Assembly: GCA_964020085.1 (NCBI GenBank)
Contig: OZ026607.1
Location: forward strand, 9,278,135 to 9,342,134
Origin: Micromussa lordhowensis
Taxonomy: Eukaryota; Cnidaria; Anthozoa; Scleractinia; Lobophylliidae
Length of the DNA stretch: 64,000 nucleotides
Direction: 5' to 3'
Positions within the stretch are counted from its first letter, which is position 1; each line of letters opens with the position of its first letter. The notes beneath the pieces were generated by a model that was not told the DNA's origin, made no database searches, and saw only the letters and a program-made list of their open reading frames with translations. The translations under genes and the position numbers were made by a program. Of the stretch, positions 25,401-35,773 are shown piece by piece.

Positions 25401-28400
25401 GCAGTGGACAAGGGAAGACGCAGTGGAGGGGGAAGAGTCGTTACCACCGTCTATGAAGAGTGTTGTGAGATATGGTCTGGTGCTCCTGCAGTTGAGTCCA
25501 TTACAGATGGTATTGACACTTCGTCAATAGACCTAGATTCATCGAGAGAACTCGACGATGGCAGCGTGGATAGTTTAGCGGAAGATCTACCTGTCGCCTC
25601 AACGGAAGAGACAGAGTCAGTCACCAATGACAAAGTAGCAGAACGAAGGCAACTGCTGCAAAAACAACTTAGAGGAAAACGAGACAGTAAATTGACAAAG
25701 AAACTGTCGACAGACAACCAGCTGTTGGCTGTAGCTAGAGAAGACCTCCAACTGAAAAGAAAAGTACTCGACCAGATGGAGGAGGCAGATAAAAAGCACC
25801 AGAAAACAATGCATTCGCTTCTTCAGGGGTTTACGTCATTGACATCAACCCTCAACAATGGTTTTGGCCTTGTCGGTAGTCTCCTGTCCCAGCCTTCACC
25901 ATTCTCAGCATCACAAGAAGTACATCAAACGGCAAGCGTTTATGATTTCCCTGAGTTTTCGTATCGTGCCACTATGAACAGGAACAATGACTTTACCAAG
26001 TTATGAACAATTTTCAGAAAGGGAAAAATAAGACCATTTGAGAGCTTTGTCTTTTGTCGTCTTGAAAAAAAATATTGCATCAGTGAGAACTTTTGAAAAT
26101 TGTCTCAAGTTTGGCTAAATGTGGCCATTTTATTTTATTTTGCACTGATTATTCTCCACACAGTGTTTATGCTCAGAAGAAATAAGAGACTAAATTGAAA
26201 ATGTTTGACTTCAATTTATTTAATCTTAAATTTAAAACCTTCATGAAAAACTCATACATTATGCAAGGTTTCGTTTCTTTTGTTTTTAAATCTGACACTC
26301 CCTCAATAATATAATTAAATTCTAAAACCCCAGGCAGTATCATATAAGAATAAGTAGACATGGGGTCCTTAAAGCATGTTAAAGTTGGTGTAATTAATGC
26401 ACAGTAGAGCAAATTAGCACACGTTTAATTTCAGAAACAATAACTACTGTCAAAAATGCACTTGTTATTTAGGCTTAGTGTTTTGCATTATTAAATGCCT
26501 TAGTTGTCCTTCAAGACAGAAATGGTGCATTTGAAGTAAATATTTAATCAAAAAATTGCACAAATGCATCTCTTATTCTTTTACTTTGAGTTTCCGTACT
26601 TTGCTGTCTGCCAGGAGAGGAAGTAGGTGGCTGAAACTCATTGTCATACTGAATAGCTCTGTCAACATCTTCTCGAGGGATATAATCATTGCTGATTTCA
26701 CAAAAGTTATGCAATACAAAGCATGCATGAATGACTATTAGGAGATCATCAATGTTTATGTCCATCTCTCTGCGAAGGGCACCAAATCTGCCCTTAAGCC
26801 TCCCAAAAGCACACTCAATTACCATCCGAGCAGAACTTAGACGGTATCCAAAGTATTGCTCCTGGACAGTATTGCCTCCTCCAGGAAACTCTTTCATGAG
26901 GTAAGGCAACAAGGGATAAGCTGGATCTCCTAGTACACAAACAGGAACTGGCTCAGTGTCTGGTGTTAAATGTTTATACAGTGGTGGGATGGCACCATCT
27001 CTCAGCATATTGTTTAAAGCAGAGTTGTAAAATATGCGAGAATCATGTACACTTCCTGGTCATTTAATAACAACATCAGAGAAACAGTACTTGTATTCGC
27101 AGGTGGCTTGCACGTTTACAGAGAATCTGTTTTTGCGATTCAGAAAATCAGTTGCATTTTTCATGATTGGGTTGTTTTATAAAAACATGTGTTCCATCGA
27201 CTGCACCAAAACATTGAGGAAAGCCATCCTTGCTATAAAATTGTTGAACAGCTTCCTCCAGTTCATTTTCAGTCTTGGGTAGTGTAATATATTGAGGACC
27301 AAGAACAGTTGAGATAACAGTGCACACCCTTCGAACAATAACAGACACTGTGCATTTTGCAAGCCCAAAAGCGTTCGCTACCTTGCGGCATCCCCCTTCA
27401 TCCGAAAGATAGTACAGGGTCACTGCCATCTAACGGCATCACACAACTTAAGGAAAGTCGACTTCGACACCCTGAAGTTCTCCTTCCACTCCTCCTCCAA
27501 CATTAGGCCACTCACAAAGTTATACCACCATGGAGAGGTTCGCCCTGGACGTATCCATGCCTTTCTTGGCTTTCTGGCCCGTGACATTTCCCTCCGTTGG
27601 TTGTTTCGTGAGCTGTACATGCTAACCAAGACATTCAAGCGCGTAAGTTGCCTTGATCGTTGAAGATCAGAAACAGTAGCCATTTGCAGCAATGTGCACA
27701 GCAAAAGCCCAGCTAATCCGGCTAAAATAGTGATGCATGCTGCTGCCGCTCGTCTCCTCATATCTGTAATTTGCTTTTGTTTGTTTCTTTTGCCATAAAT
27801 TTAACAAAACGTAACAAACCAGGATCAAAATGTAACAAAAATGTTTCAGTTTTTGCTACGCAGCCAGGCAAAACCTAACTAGATTCCAGGCCTGAACCGC
27901 GCTATCTGAGCAAAAAGTTGCACGGTTCGACTGTTTACACGAGTCCGTGCGAAAAATGGAACTGTGCCGGTCAAAAAGTTGACCTGCTTTTTTCAGGTCC
28001 CAAACTTGCACACTTAGCCGTTCAAAAATTCGTCCAGTTCCGCTGGTCCCTTGTAAACGCAAGGTGGAACCGTGCAAGTTTTTGTCCGTGCAAAAATTCG
28101 TCCGGGCCCGTGTAAACGGGGCCTAACAAACCAGTAGACCAATTTCGATATATTAAAATTCAGCCTAACACAATAAACCTCAGCACGAGGCTCTGGGGAA
28201 TAAACCCAACAAACTCTGTAGTTATTCGACAGAGCCTCGTACTGAGGTCTATTGTTTTAGGCTGAATTTTAATGTATGAAAATGGTCTATTAGACTACAC
28301 AGCCAATCTCAAAGCGTAGTAAAACCAAAACCAAAGTAATTGCCTGATTACTTTCCACACTCAATCGAAAACCGCACTAATTAAATACCTACCCAAGTAA

Positions 28401-31400
28401 ATAGACCTGATTAATAAATGATCATCATTAAACTGCAAGTGTGTTTTCAATCGGTCACATGTAATAATAGTACTAATGAGCAATTGTGTACAACGTACAC
28501 TTGCATTGTTTGTCATGAAAATTAAATAAAGAAGTGGTTAAATCTTTTTCTTTTTTTTGCAGTGAAGTGGCAAATCTCACTGGAAAATTCGAAAAATACG
28601 AAGAGGCTGTGAGTTGAAATTTATGATGTTTTTATAACAAACCCTCATTACCGTTGACCCTAACGGAGCGACTGCACGAAAGGCGAACGAAAGCAAAATA
28701 CACTCAGAATTGCTCTCTGTGTAAACTGTGTAAGAACTTAGGCATGATATCGTTATGGAGAAAATATTGCATTTGTTACACCAATCGTGCAATTCATACG
28801 AAACTACATCCGGGACTCGAGTGGCGTGTTTCATAGTGAGGAAATGGAAAAGAAAGATAAACTACCTTGCTGATATCTCACCGCATTTTGACAAAGCTTT
28901 GACTTTGACTTACTTCCGTTATCATATTTGTTTTTATCTTTCTTAAGACAGATGTTCGGCTCGTCTTGCTATTTTGTATTGTAATTCTCAATATTTACAT
29001 TTGAAAATACTACTAAAGCAACTACTGTTAACATGAAACAGCTGTATCTTGAAATAGCTGGGTCGTTCTTCATATTTCTTAACTTAGCAGAGCTTTTTGA
29101 AAAGGTCTGTTGTACATAACACAAGAAAATCGAACGCAAGAACTATTCTTCTTCAGATGGAATCAAAATATAATAAAACTCAAACTTTGCTTCTATTTCA
29201 GACGAGCGAACAGAACGACCAACAGAGAAGGTAAATGCTATTTCTGGCTCCACTCAGTTATTTGAATTAATTAGTATAATTAGTCTACTACAATACGTGG
29301 ATACGACTAATGTTGTAGCTGTGTTCCATCAACTAAAAATGATAGCTTAATAAACATTGCAGGCAGATTTACCAGTTGACTTTTACCCGCCAAAACTATG
29401 TTTGTAGTCTTCTGGGATGTTTTTTCAAGATAACTCACCTCCGTGTTCTTTCTTTGTATCGGTTTCTTCGTCTATTCCATTAACAGCAATTATTCGGGCA
29501 GCAAAGAAAAGACGAATTCTCTCTTCTCAGCTTATTTTTCCTTTCTTCTTATTTTAGGGCTATTGAGGCGGTGAACCGCGAATTTACAATTTGGCGTCTT
29601 GAGGTAAGAAATGAAAAAAAAAAATGCTGTAGTTATCTTACTATCAGCCTCATTCAATAACTGCTAATTATGTCATTTCTTCCAGGCCAAGATCAGGATT
29701 ACACAGAAAGAAAAGTGAGTTAAAAGAAGTATACATATATGAAGATAAATGTTAAAAATACAAGATACAGATTGTAATAGGCCGACAAATAATTAATTCA
29801 ATTTATAGAGTTAAAAAAAGTCTGTTTATGAGCGAAGATTCCAAGTAATGGTGTAATAGTTTCTTTTGATAAAGCTGCCATATTAACAATCAAAACCGTT
29901 TCGAAAAGTGCATTTTGCAGCAAAAAGCTTTGTAATCAGAGAGAGTAGCTATGACAACACAAGAAGACGATCATGGTTACGCATAGCATCACGCTTCGAC
30001 TGCTGCTGGAGAAAAGAAGAACACTACTTCCTTATGGAGCCAATCAAAACGCAAGATTCGCAGGCTCGGAACTGTTTCTATTTACATATGACGCTAAAAT
30101 GAAAGAAAGTTTGAGAGTTTTTTTGTTCCCAGGTCTCTTGTACGAAATTTCGCGGGTTGTATCTTATCATCAATTTAAACATTATTATTATACATCAGAC
30201 TCACTATGAAAAATCTGATTGGTCGAGAGCATTCAATCAATTCACAATAGCTGTTGAACTTGACATGATTATCTGCTGCAGATATTGCAGCTATCACGTC
30301 AGGTTAAACGTCTGCCTGGTTACTAAGCCCCTTGGAGTGTTCTCCTCAGAAACAAAATGGCTGAACGCTTCGCTTCTGTTTCTGAGGATGAATTATGTGA
30401 ACAATGTATAATAAAACAATTATTGAATTCCGTTTTCACCTGATATCATGAATTATCAAACCTCGTGTCCGTGTTGTCTGCCTCAGCCTCCGGCTTCGGC
30501 AGATAACACAGACCTCGGTTTTTATAATTAACAATTATCCTGCGAAATCGCGCGGAATATCGTCTGATAATTAGCCGACGAGGCCGTAGGCCGAGTCGGT
30601 TAAAATCAGACGATATTCCGCGAGATTGAGCAAAATAATTGTTTTATTATCCAACAAATTGATAACAAAACAGCCTAACATTTTTAAATCTCTCTGTCGA
30701 CATTTTCTCACTTCACTTTTTCTTCCCACGTACGAAGCTACGTATACCGCCGGATATCTGTTACCTAGGGATGACAGATATCGAGAGCATCATGACCATA
30801 TTTGGATAGGGTCTACAATTTGTTGAATAAAAATTCATGATATCATGCTCAACTTCATCCAATAATTGTGTAGTAATGTCGCTTGGAAGGACTCTTCACT
30901 TTCACAGTACCTCTTTACACCCAGGTGTTAAAATGAGCAATGGCCAATTTAATGCTTCGGGTCTTCGGGACGCTAACTTTCAAGGAATTATCAAAAAGAC
31001 TTATAACTAATTAAAATTGTAAAGAATTATTTGTGTCGGAATTTCAGACTGTGGCCCTTGGCCAGAAAATGCATAGAATAAAAGTTGTGTGAAAGGTGTA
31101 AAGTTGTGTTATGTGTGCAAGGGCGTTTCTCCCATGCACGCGAGGTGTAATAACGAGGTGACCGTAAGGCGAGGTTTCATGGTATAACTAAAATGCGACA
31201 GAAAAAATTTAAATGACATTTTATGGCCTGAAATTTAAAAGTAGAATAGAGGAAGTCATTCGTTAAAAAAAAACATAAAAAAGTCTTGCAATGTCAATCC
31301 TTTGTTGTATGTTTTGTTTTTTCTTTTACAGCGAACTTTTCGAACTGAAAAAAGATTACGAGGCCCTTACAAGCGAAGTGAGTAAAGTCATGTTTACAAA

Positions 31401-32392
31401 ATTCAAGATCAGTGTAATCACACACAGTATATAGTAAGTTAGAACATCACACCACGACTTCATTATTTGGCATCAAGTGCTTCCTTTTTCAGAACTGTTA
31501 GCAAATCTTATCTCTTACTATAATTATGTCTTTGTCCCTAGCTCGCCAAGATCAAGAAAAAGGAAAGATCAAAGCCCGACTTCTGGGCTGGCTTCGACGG
31601 ATTTTCCGTCGAAGGAACTGGAATTAATTTTTGCCAGGTGGGAACAACTCAAGCTAAACAAATATATATTTTATTTTCTTCAAAGCCACACAATGTAAAG
31701 GAAACCGAATTAACCCACGAATAAGTAGATATTTTAATACATAAATCACTGTGCTGCTAAGAGTCGTTAGAGGTAATGACGTGACTATTATTACCTAAAC
31801 CTAATGCTTTTTGCGTAGTTAGTTGGTGCCAGAGTTTTTCTTTAGATCTTCTCAAGGTGGTGCTGCTAAGTAACAACATCTTTGAAACCTGGATATAATA
31901 TCAACATCACCAGAGTTTGTTCCAGTTCTCCTCGTTCATCTCTCGTTCCAAAACCTCAATATTTCTTTATATTACTTCTCCCCAGCCCCCCTCCCCACCC
32001 TTCTCGTATGGGATTCTTGATTAGTGGCTGTTGAATTTTTTTCGTTTTGCGAATTCAGCAACGCAAAAAAGGTTTATCAGCATAACAAACACAAGGTATA
32101 ATGGAGTGTGTACCCTAATGTGTCGGACGACAAATTATCCAGGAGACTGGTACGAACATTAGGTTTTGGTATTTTGGTGACGTCATCAACGTGCCCTTCT
32201 ACAAACTAACACGACACTTACTAGTATCGGTAGCTGATCACTTATGCATACTAATCATTTTTCTACACCTTAACCCTTCCACCTTCTATACATATTTGTC
32301 AGCCTATCTTTTCCTGCCCACTGAAAAAACTTATTCCGTCGCGGCTACTTACTACCGATAGATTTTCCCTTTGTTCTCAGGAGAAAATGTAA
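19334..32392 (+). CDS. Coiled-coil protein gene, 17 small coding exons, 219 residues
   Basis: Exons: 19334-19343, 19670-19698, 19809-19870, 20609-20675, 21088-21116, 21689-21713, 23255-23283, 23424-23469, 23647-23676, 24653-24681, 28563-28608, 29202-29230, 29558-29603, 29686-29714, 31332-31377, 31542-31637, 32381-32392. Every junction has AG before and GT after. Lengths sum to 660 nt, one open frame from ATG (context AAATATGG) to TAA. The product is rich in Glu, Lys, Gln and Leu with heptad-like spacing almost throughout (for example [29 protein letters not shown]), so a soluble rod-like protein is likely. There is no signal peptide or membrane segment. The last 34 residues are different: [19 protein letters not shown]. 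Four 29-nt exons encode related x-x-E-Q/E-N-A/D sequences. A decayed inverted copy of the first three exons lies at 58915-60275. I do not recognise the family. Splicing is predicted, not proven, and further isoforms are possible because exon pairs begin and end in phase 0. Confidence 0.85.
21196..21463 (-). mobile_element. tRNA-derived SINE with 13-bp target duplication
   Basis: CAATACTCTTATA occurs at 21183-21195 and again at 21464-21476, exactly bracketing 268 bp. On the minus strand the element starts with a tRNA-like head (GGCGCTGTGGCCTCATGG, then B box GGGTTCGAGCCC), continues with a body containing CACCCAGGTGTATAAATGGG, and ends in a short (CTTTAC)n tail. A tRNA head, simple-repeat tail and long target duplication are the signature of a SINE moved by LINE machinery. 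It lies in the intron between the exons ending at 21116 and starting at 21689. Confidence 0.92.
22234..22293 (-). tRNA. Truncated tRNA-Thr-like copy, inverted partner
   Basis: The minus strand matches the right-hand tRNA from the D loop (CAGTTGGTAGAGC) to the 3' acceptor half, but the 5' acceptor half and first D-stem strand are replaced by GGGGACAA. It cannot form an acceptor stem, so it is a fragment. Confidence 0.7.
22334..22405 (+). tRNA. tRNA-Thr-like sequence (GGT anticodon), probably a pseudo-tRNA
   Basis: The acceptor stem GGCTTCA/TGAAGCC pairs fully, the D stem is GCTC/GAGC, and the T arm is ACGGG-TTCGAAT-CCCGT. The anticodon loop reads CCGGTAT, giving GGT, but position 33 is C instead of the universal U and the closing pair 31-39 is A-C. 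Eukaryotes normally use AGT/CGT/TGT for Thr. A T9 run follows, which would stop pol III. Best read as the transcribed head of a mobile element. Confidence 0.6.
22736..23171. mobile_element. 436-bp fold-back element
   Basis: Two nearly perfect inverted arms of about 215 bp meet near 22950 (AGACGATGTATGGACAAA and complement in the middle; CGCTACTTG / CAAGTAGCG at the ends). No ORF. A C12-A9 homopolymer tract follows at about 23188-23208. It sits in the intron before the exon at 23255. Confidence 0.88.
25128..26006 (+). CDS. Harbinger-associated Myb/SANT-like DNA-binding protein
   Basis: An intact 292-residue frame starts at ATG in a good context (AACATGGC). Residues about 8-110 form a Myb/SANT-like trihelix region: [15 protein letters not shown], then [15 protein letters not shown], then a basic [20 protein letters not shown]. 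Residues about 115-170 are acidic and Ser-rich; about 170-235 is a charged helical coiled coil. In PIF/Harbinger elements this protein binds transposon ends and brings the transposase into the nucleus. It is the only element gene in the window with no break, while its partner transposase is dead, so either inactivation was recent or the protein is retained for another reason. Confidence 0.85.
   Translation: MAAAADKNFMWSDEEINLLLHVVIDYKAGKAGQGVDWESVRSKYEDVTKMFLEKYPDDDKEKFSRRTEASRSFNKDRIQNKLKRIKLNFRKAVDKGRRSGGGRVVTTVYEECCEIWSGAPAVESITDGIDTSSIDLDSSRELDDGSVDSLAEDLPVASTEETESVTNDKVAERRQLLQKQLRGKRDSKLTKKLSTDNQLLAVAREDLQLKRKVLDQMEEADKKHQKTMHSLLQGFTSLTSTLNNGFGLVGSLLSQPSPFSASQEVHQTASVYDFPEFSYRATMNRNNDFTKL
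26544..27761 (-). pseudogene. Harbinger DDE transposase (DDE_Tnp_4 type), broken
   Basis: On the minus strand, 27761-27420 gives the N-terminal region ([20 protein letters not shown]), then a short deletion with frame change. 27429-27148 gives the HTH-like part [19 protein letters not shown] and [13 protein letters not shown] (first Asp). After another frame change comes [12 protein letters not shown] and [10 protein letters not shown] (second Asp), with one in-frame stop just before this. 27008-26544 gives [17 protein letters not shown] and [13 protein letters not shown] (catalytic Glu). All three acidic residues of the DDE triad are visible, but two frame changes and a stop disable the gene. 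Confidence 0.9.
28137..28287. mobile_element. TA-flanked palindromic MITE, 151 bp
   Basis: GACC...GGTC ends sit between TA dinucleotides (28135-28136 and 28288-28289). Arms of about 60 bp share ATTAAAATTCAGCCTAA and GAGGCTCTG. TA duplication and size suggest a Tc1/mariner-mobilised MITE. Confidence 0.8.
30408..30650. mobile_element. Composite palindromic MITE with two internal hairpins
   Basis: The outer arms ATAATAAAACAATTATT (30408-30424) and AATAATTGTTTTATTAT (30634-30650) are perfect inverses. Inside are two independent palindromes: one around GCCTCCGGCTTCGGC (about 30463-30522), one around GAGGCCGTAGGCC with CGGAATATCGTCTGAT arms (30532-30641, itself ending CAATTAT...ATAATTG). Likely one MITE inserted in or next to a related one. 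Confidence 0.65.
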
Positions 32393-32490
32393 ACAACCAA
32401 ATCGTCTGTTGACAAAGGCTTTTTGAAATTCATTATCTTTTAATTGTAAGTGTATATAATTTGTTTTTAATTGTTCCCACTTGGCTTTAA

Positions 32491-32496
32491 AATAAA
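32491..32496 (+). terminator. Polyadenylation signal of the coiled-coil gene
   Basis: AATAAA, 98 nt after the predicted TAA at 32390-32392, in a T-rich context. Confidence 0.6.
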
Positions 32497-32869
32497 TCGG
32501 CTATCGGACTACAGCTTTTCAGGTTCTTATTTTAGACAAACCACAAATAAGTATGGGTAATCAAATGGTGACGAGTGAAATTAGGGAATAATTTCACGCA
32601 AAACGCAAGTGCAACTTTTTTTTTAATTCCATGAGTGTATTATTTGATTACCTTTTCATAATAGGTGAAAATTAAGCTTACAATCGTGGGTTTTTGACTT
32701 GTTTATTTTATCGAGAAATTTCGCGCGATCGTTGCCATAGCAATTTCGTATTCACAAGTGAAATTATCAATTAACGCTGACACGTCGCGCCAAAATTAAG
32801 GACTATTATTATGTTACCATTCTACCCGATATTTCTTGTCCTTTAGCGAAAAACGCCTCATTCCTCACC

Positions 32870-32926
32870 AACCTCGTTCCCAGGGCTTTTGATTTCATAC
32901 AGGGAAAAGCCCTGGGAACGAGGTTG
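32870..32926. mobile_element. 57-bp hairpin element with 10-bp target duplication
   Basis: ATTCCTCACC flanks both sides (32860-32869 and 32927-32936). The insert is two inverted arms, CCTCGTTCCCAGGGC and GCCCTGGGAACGAGG, joined by an 18-20 nt spacer. A 9-10 bp duplication is typical of Mutator-like transposases, which would have to act in trans. Confidence 0.85.
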
Positions 32927-33203
32927 ATTCCTCACCTCACAACAAGATTCGCGATAGCACTCCCGAAAAGCAGGTGTTGACCTCGACGCTTTCAAAACTG
33001 CACTTTGCTACTGACATCCTGTACTATTGCCGGAAAAAGGAGATATGTTAAAGTGAACGGCGAAGTAAACGTCTCACAAAGAACTGAACTAAAATGGTAA
33101 TGAAATATGAGTGGATAGTGTATACCTGAAGTCACGTATTTAATCTAACATTATTTACGAAAATAGCAGATCAGGAAGTCGTTCAATACAACTTTTTTCA
33201 GGC

Positions 33204-33430
33204 TGTGGGTGGCGCGGTGGTTTATAGAGCGCCGGACTTCAGATCGTGGGGACTGGGTTCGATTCCTACCTGCTTCCCTTGAGTTCCCTTGAGTGACGAA
33301 GTCGAGTTTCATTTTTTTCAACACAATTTACTCTACTGTTTCTGTCTCTATCCAGGTGTGTGCACGGGTAATAGTGAATTAAATGCTGGGGGATATTCCT
33401 TGCGATACATAAGCATTATATCTTGATTGG
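33204..33430 (+). mobile_element. tRNA-derived SINE (fragment)
   Basis: A tRNA-like head: GGCGCGGTGGTTTATAGAG resembles an A box with D loop, and GGGTTCGATTCCT fits the B box. About 150 bp of unrelated body follows. The 3' end and target duplication are not clear, so the right boundary is approximate. Confidence 0.6.
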
Positions 33431-34786
33431 AGAATGATACTCTTATTCACTTCATGCTACATAGAAACCTGAGATAAGCGTGGGCTGTACTAGTAATTAG
33501 GGCGATCAAGGACTGAATGTTTCATTCACACTGGAGCTTACTATCCTTTACTTTGTTGATATTTATAGATGACAGTAGAGCCAAGCTTTTAAAACAGGGA
33601 TGCTAAATATCCGAGAAGAAGTTTTATAATCCATCAAATATTTTCCATCCCGCGCGATTGGTCTAAACGCGCCTAGTGACTACATATGCCCCAGCCAAAA
33701 CCGAGGAATATCTTGGTATTCCCGATTCCTTAGTTCTCAAAACTGCGCGTGTTCGAAAAATATTTGAAGGATAATAAACACAGTAGCCTCCATTTGGCGC
33801 CCTGGTGTTTGTCCTTCGTCATTGTCTGTTCCTTAAAGTACTCAGTTTTCCTCTCGAAGACAATATCCGAGCACATTTTCGCGCCATTGTTGATATACAC
33901 AAAGCTTCTATGACGGTTTAATCATTCTACTTTACCCTCCGTCGTAGCGACAAATGAAAACACAATTTATAGGAGAATCTTTGCTGACTTTATTATTTAC
34001 ATTTTTTCTCATTAACCGTCATAAGACTTTGCGCCGAGAAGCATCACACTAGACACGAATTGACTACAAATATTTGAAGATTTTGTGAAACTTATTAAAA
34101 GGGGAACTTTTTTACTCTTTGGATTTAATATTCGAGGAGAATTTGGCTTTCATAAACTACATTTGGCTTTCAAAAAGCGCTCGCGAGCTCCGTACATTCT
34201 TTTAAAACCAGGTCTCAAAAAAGTATTCAATACATCACGCTCAAATTCCTTGACTGGATAGTTACTCGTGCCGTGTGGCCTTTCAATATTCAGAACATAC
34301 TATATTGTGTTTGTAGTTCCATCAGAAACTGTATGTAAATATTGTAAATAAAGATTCTCTTTTTGAGTTGAGACTAAACAAAAGATGATAAGCCCTATTG
34401 GAACGATAGATTCATTCGAGGACCAAGGGCCTGGGTGCACAGTCACCTTTTTCTCGAATTACAAGGAAAATATCACCGTTTGGAACTTGCCACTTTAAGA
34501 TTATTGCAACAAACAAAAAAGCTATCTTCAGGGAAAATTTCAGCTCCTTACGCCTTGATGCAGGTAAGATATTCGAGATTACAACATTTTGTCACGGACC
34601 AGGGGCCACATACTGTACTCCAGCTGCTCTCGATTTATATTAAATTTTGATCTTCCTGGGTGCCCGCTTAAGTGTGTACTGGTGCATTATAACTAGATGA
34701 ATGAAGAAGATTTTCGCAGGTTGCAAGGCGAGACAATATTGAAGTGATACTCACAAACAGATCGTTCAAGTAGGGATTGGTTCCTG
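33431..34786. other. Intergenic stretch, nothing recognised
   Basis: AT-rich DNA with no supportable ORF, exon or repeat structure. An AATAAA occurs near 34346 but no upstream coding sequence is seen to go with it. Confidence 0.4.
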
Positions 34787-34789
34787 TAA

Positions 34790-35172
34790 GGGCCTGTTTA
34801 CATGGAGGTGGGGGACCCCAGGTAGGTGAGGTAACCCGCCTAGCCGTGGTCGAAAAATGGTCCGCGTTTACATGCAAAGTTACAACCCCGGGGTCCCGGG
34901 GTGACGTTACTAGACGTCGTTGCAAATGTAACATGAACTCGACCCCGGCTAGGCGGGTAACCCCACCTTGAGACGTTTACATGGCAAAATGCGACCCCGG
35001 CAGACAGGGTCACCCTACCTGACAGACCGGGAAACCCACCTAGGCGGGTTACCCCACCTATCATGTAAACATGATCAAATAAAAATAAGAAATTATATGG
35101 ATAGGCGGGTTACCTCACCTAGGCGGGTTACCTCACCTACCTGGGGTCCCCCACCTCCATGTAAACAGGTCC
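34790..35172. mobile_element. Harbinger-type MITE, TAA duplication, 383 bp
   Basis: TAA stands on both sides (34787-34789 and 35173-35175). The ends GGGCCTGTTTACATGG and CCATGTAAACAGGTCC are inverted, followed on both sides by repeated GTGAGGTAACCCGCC motifs. The interior has many copies of the palindromic GGTTACC / GGTAACC core. The terminal motif resembles that of the autonomous Harbinger at 24887, which suggests, without proving, that such an element mobilised it. Confidence 0.9.
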
Positions 35173-35175
35173 TAA

Positions 35176-35413
35176 GAGGGAGTTTTAGCAAATTACGTCG
35201 GCGACGGCAACGAGAACGTCGGCAAAGAAAAGGCTTAATGAGCAGAACAATGGTTCTGCACTTGCGTTTTGATTCTTTGTACGTTTCTTTCCCCTGCTCT
35301 GCAAAACAACAACGTGAAATGACCAAGTTCTACGTATTTGGAGTACGAGAACCGAAATGGCTAATTTTCGTGTCCTCCTTTGGAACTGAACCTGTCATTG
35401 CATGTTTAGCCTA
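35176..35413. mobile_element. Short interspersed repeat, copy 1
   Basis: Sequence from GAGGGAGTTTTAGCAAA through CGGCAACGAGAACGTCGG to about 35413 matches, in reverse orientation, 38070-38309. No coding capacity; the ORFs across it are chance. Boundaries come from the alignment of the two copies. Confidence 0.7.
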
Positions 35414-35773
35414 AGCAGTATTTTAGACAGTTAGGCGAACTGAAAACATCTACGCAGTGGTGACATTCAAAGGTAAAATATAAATTCTTTTTTCACAAGG
35501 CGTTGTTCTCGGCATCGCCGTCGTCAATGCTAAAACTAAGAACAAGAACGTAACGACAGATTTGTTCCAGCCGATATACTGTAGCCTCAAGCAATTCATC
35601 GGACGTATACGATTGTAGCTGCTTCGACACATCGAGCTATGCGTTTCTAAGTCGTACGAACAACTCGTCCGCCATGATGAACTCACTTCATCCGTGGAAA
35701 ACTGGATCAAATGTTAGAAATGTTAGTCGATCCCAGGTTCCTTGAGCTTAGCCTAGAATTCAATTCGCAGTGG

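Larger units (their letters stand above)
24887..28123. mobile_element. PIF/Harbinger DNA transposon, nearly complete
   Basis: Terminal inverted repeats are GGGCCCCGTTTACAC at the left and GTGTAAACGGGGCC at the right, with GGACGAATTTTTGCACGGAC just inside both. The flanking triplets are TGA (left) and TAA (right), a one-mismatch remnant of the TWA duplication typical of the superfamily. Contents: an intact Myb/SANT-like protein gene (plus strand) and a broken DDE transposase (minus strand), the usual two-gene arrangement. Inserted in the intron between the exons ending at 24681 and starting at 28563. Confidence 0.92.
24839..28378. mobile_element. Older MITE split by nested insertions
   Basis: The outer ends are inverted: AGTTTTCAATTTGAGTGT with CCAAAACCAAA on the left (from 24839), and the reverse, ACACTCAATCGAAAACCGC with CCAAAACCAAAG, on the right (to 28378). 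Removing the Harbinger element (24887-28123) and the TA MITE (28137-28287) leaves a short palindromic element. This reconstruction is inference from end similarity. Confidence 0.65.

Noticed and set aside
29908..30411. Overlapping ORFs at 29908-30102, 29973-30209 and 30157-30411
   Set aside because: They lie within an intron of the coiled-coil gene, run into a MITE and show no domain.
34968..35414. 148-codon ORF
   Set aside because: It runs from the right half of a Harbinger-type MITE into another repeat; its content is repeat translation (RRVTSPRRVTSP).
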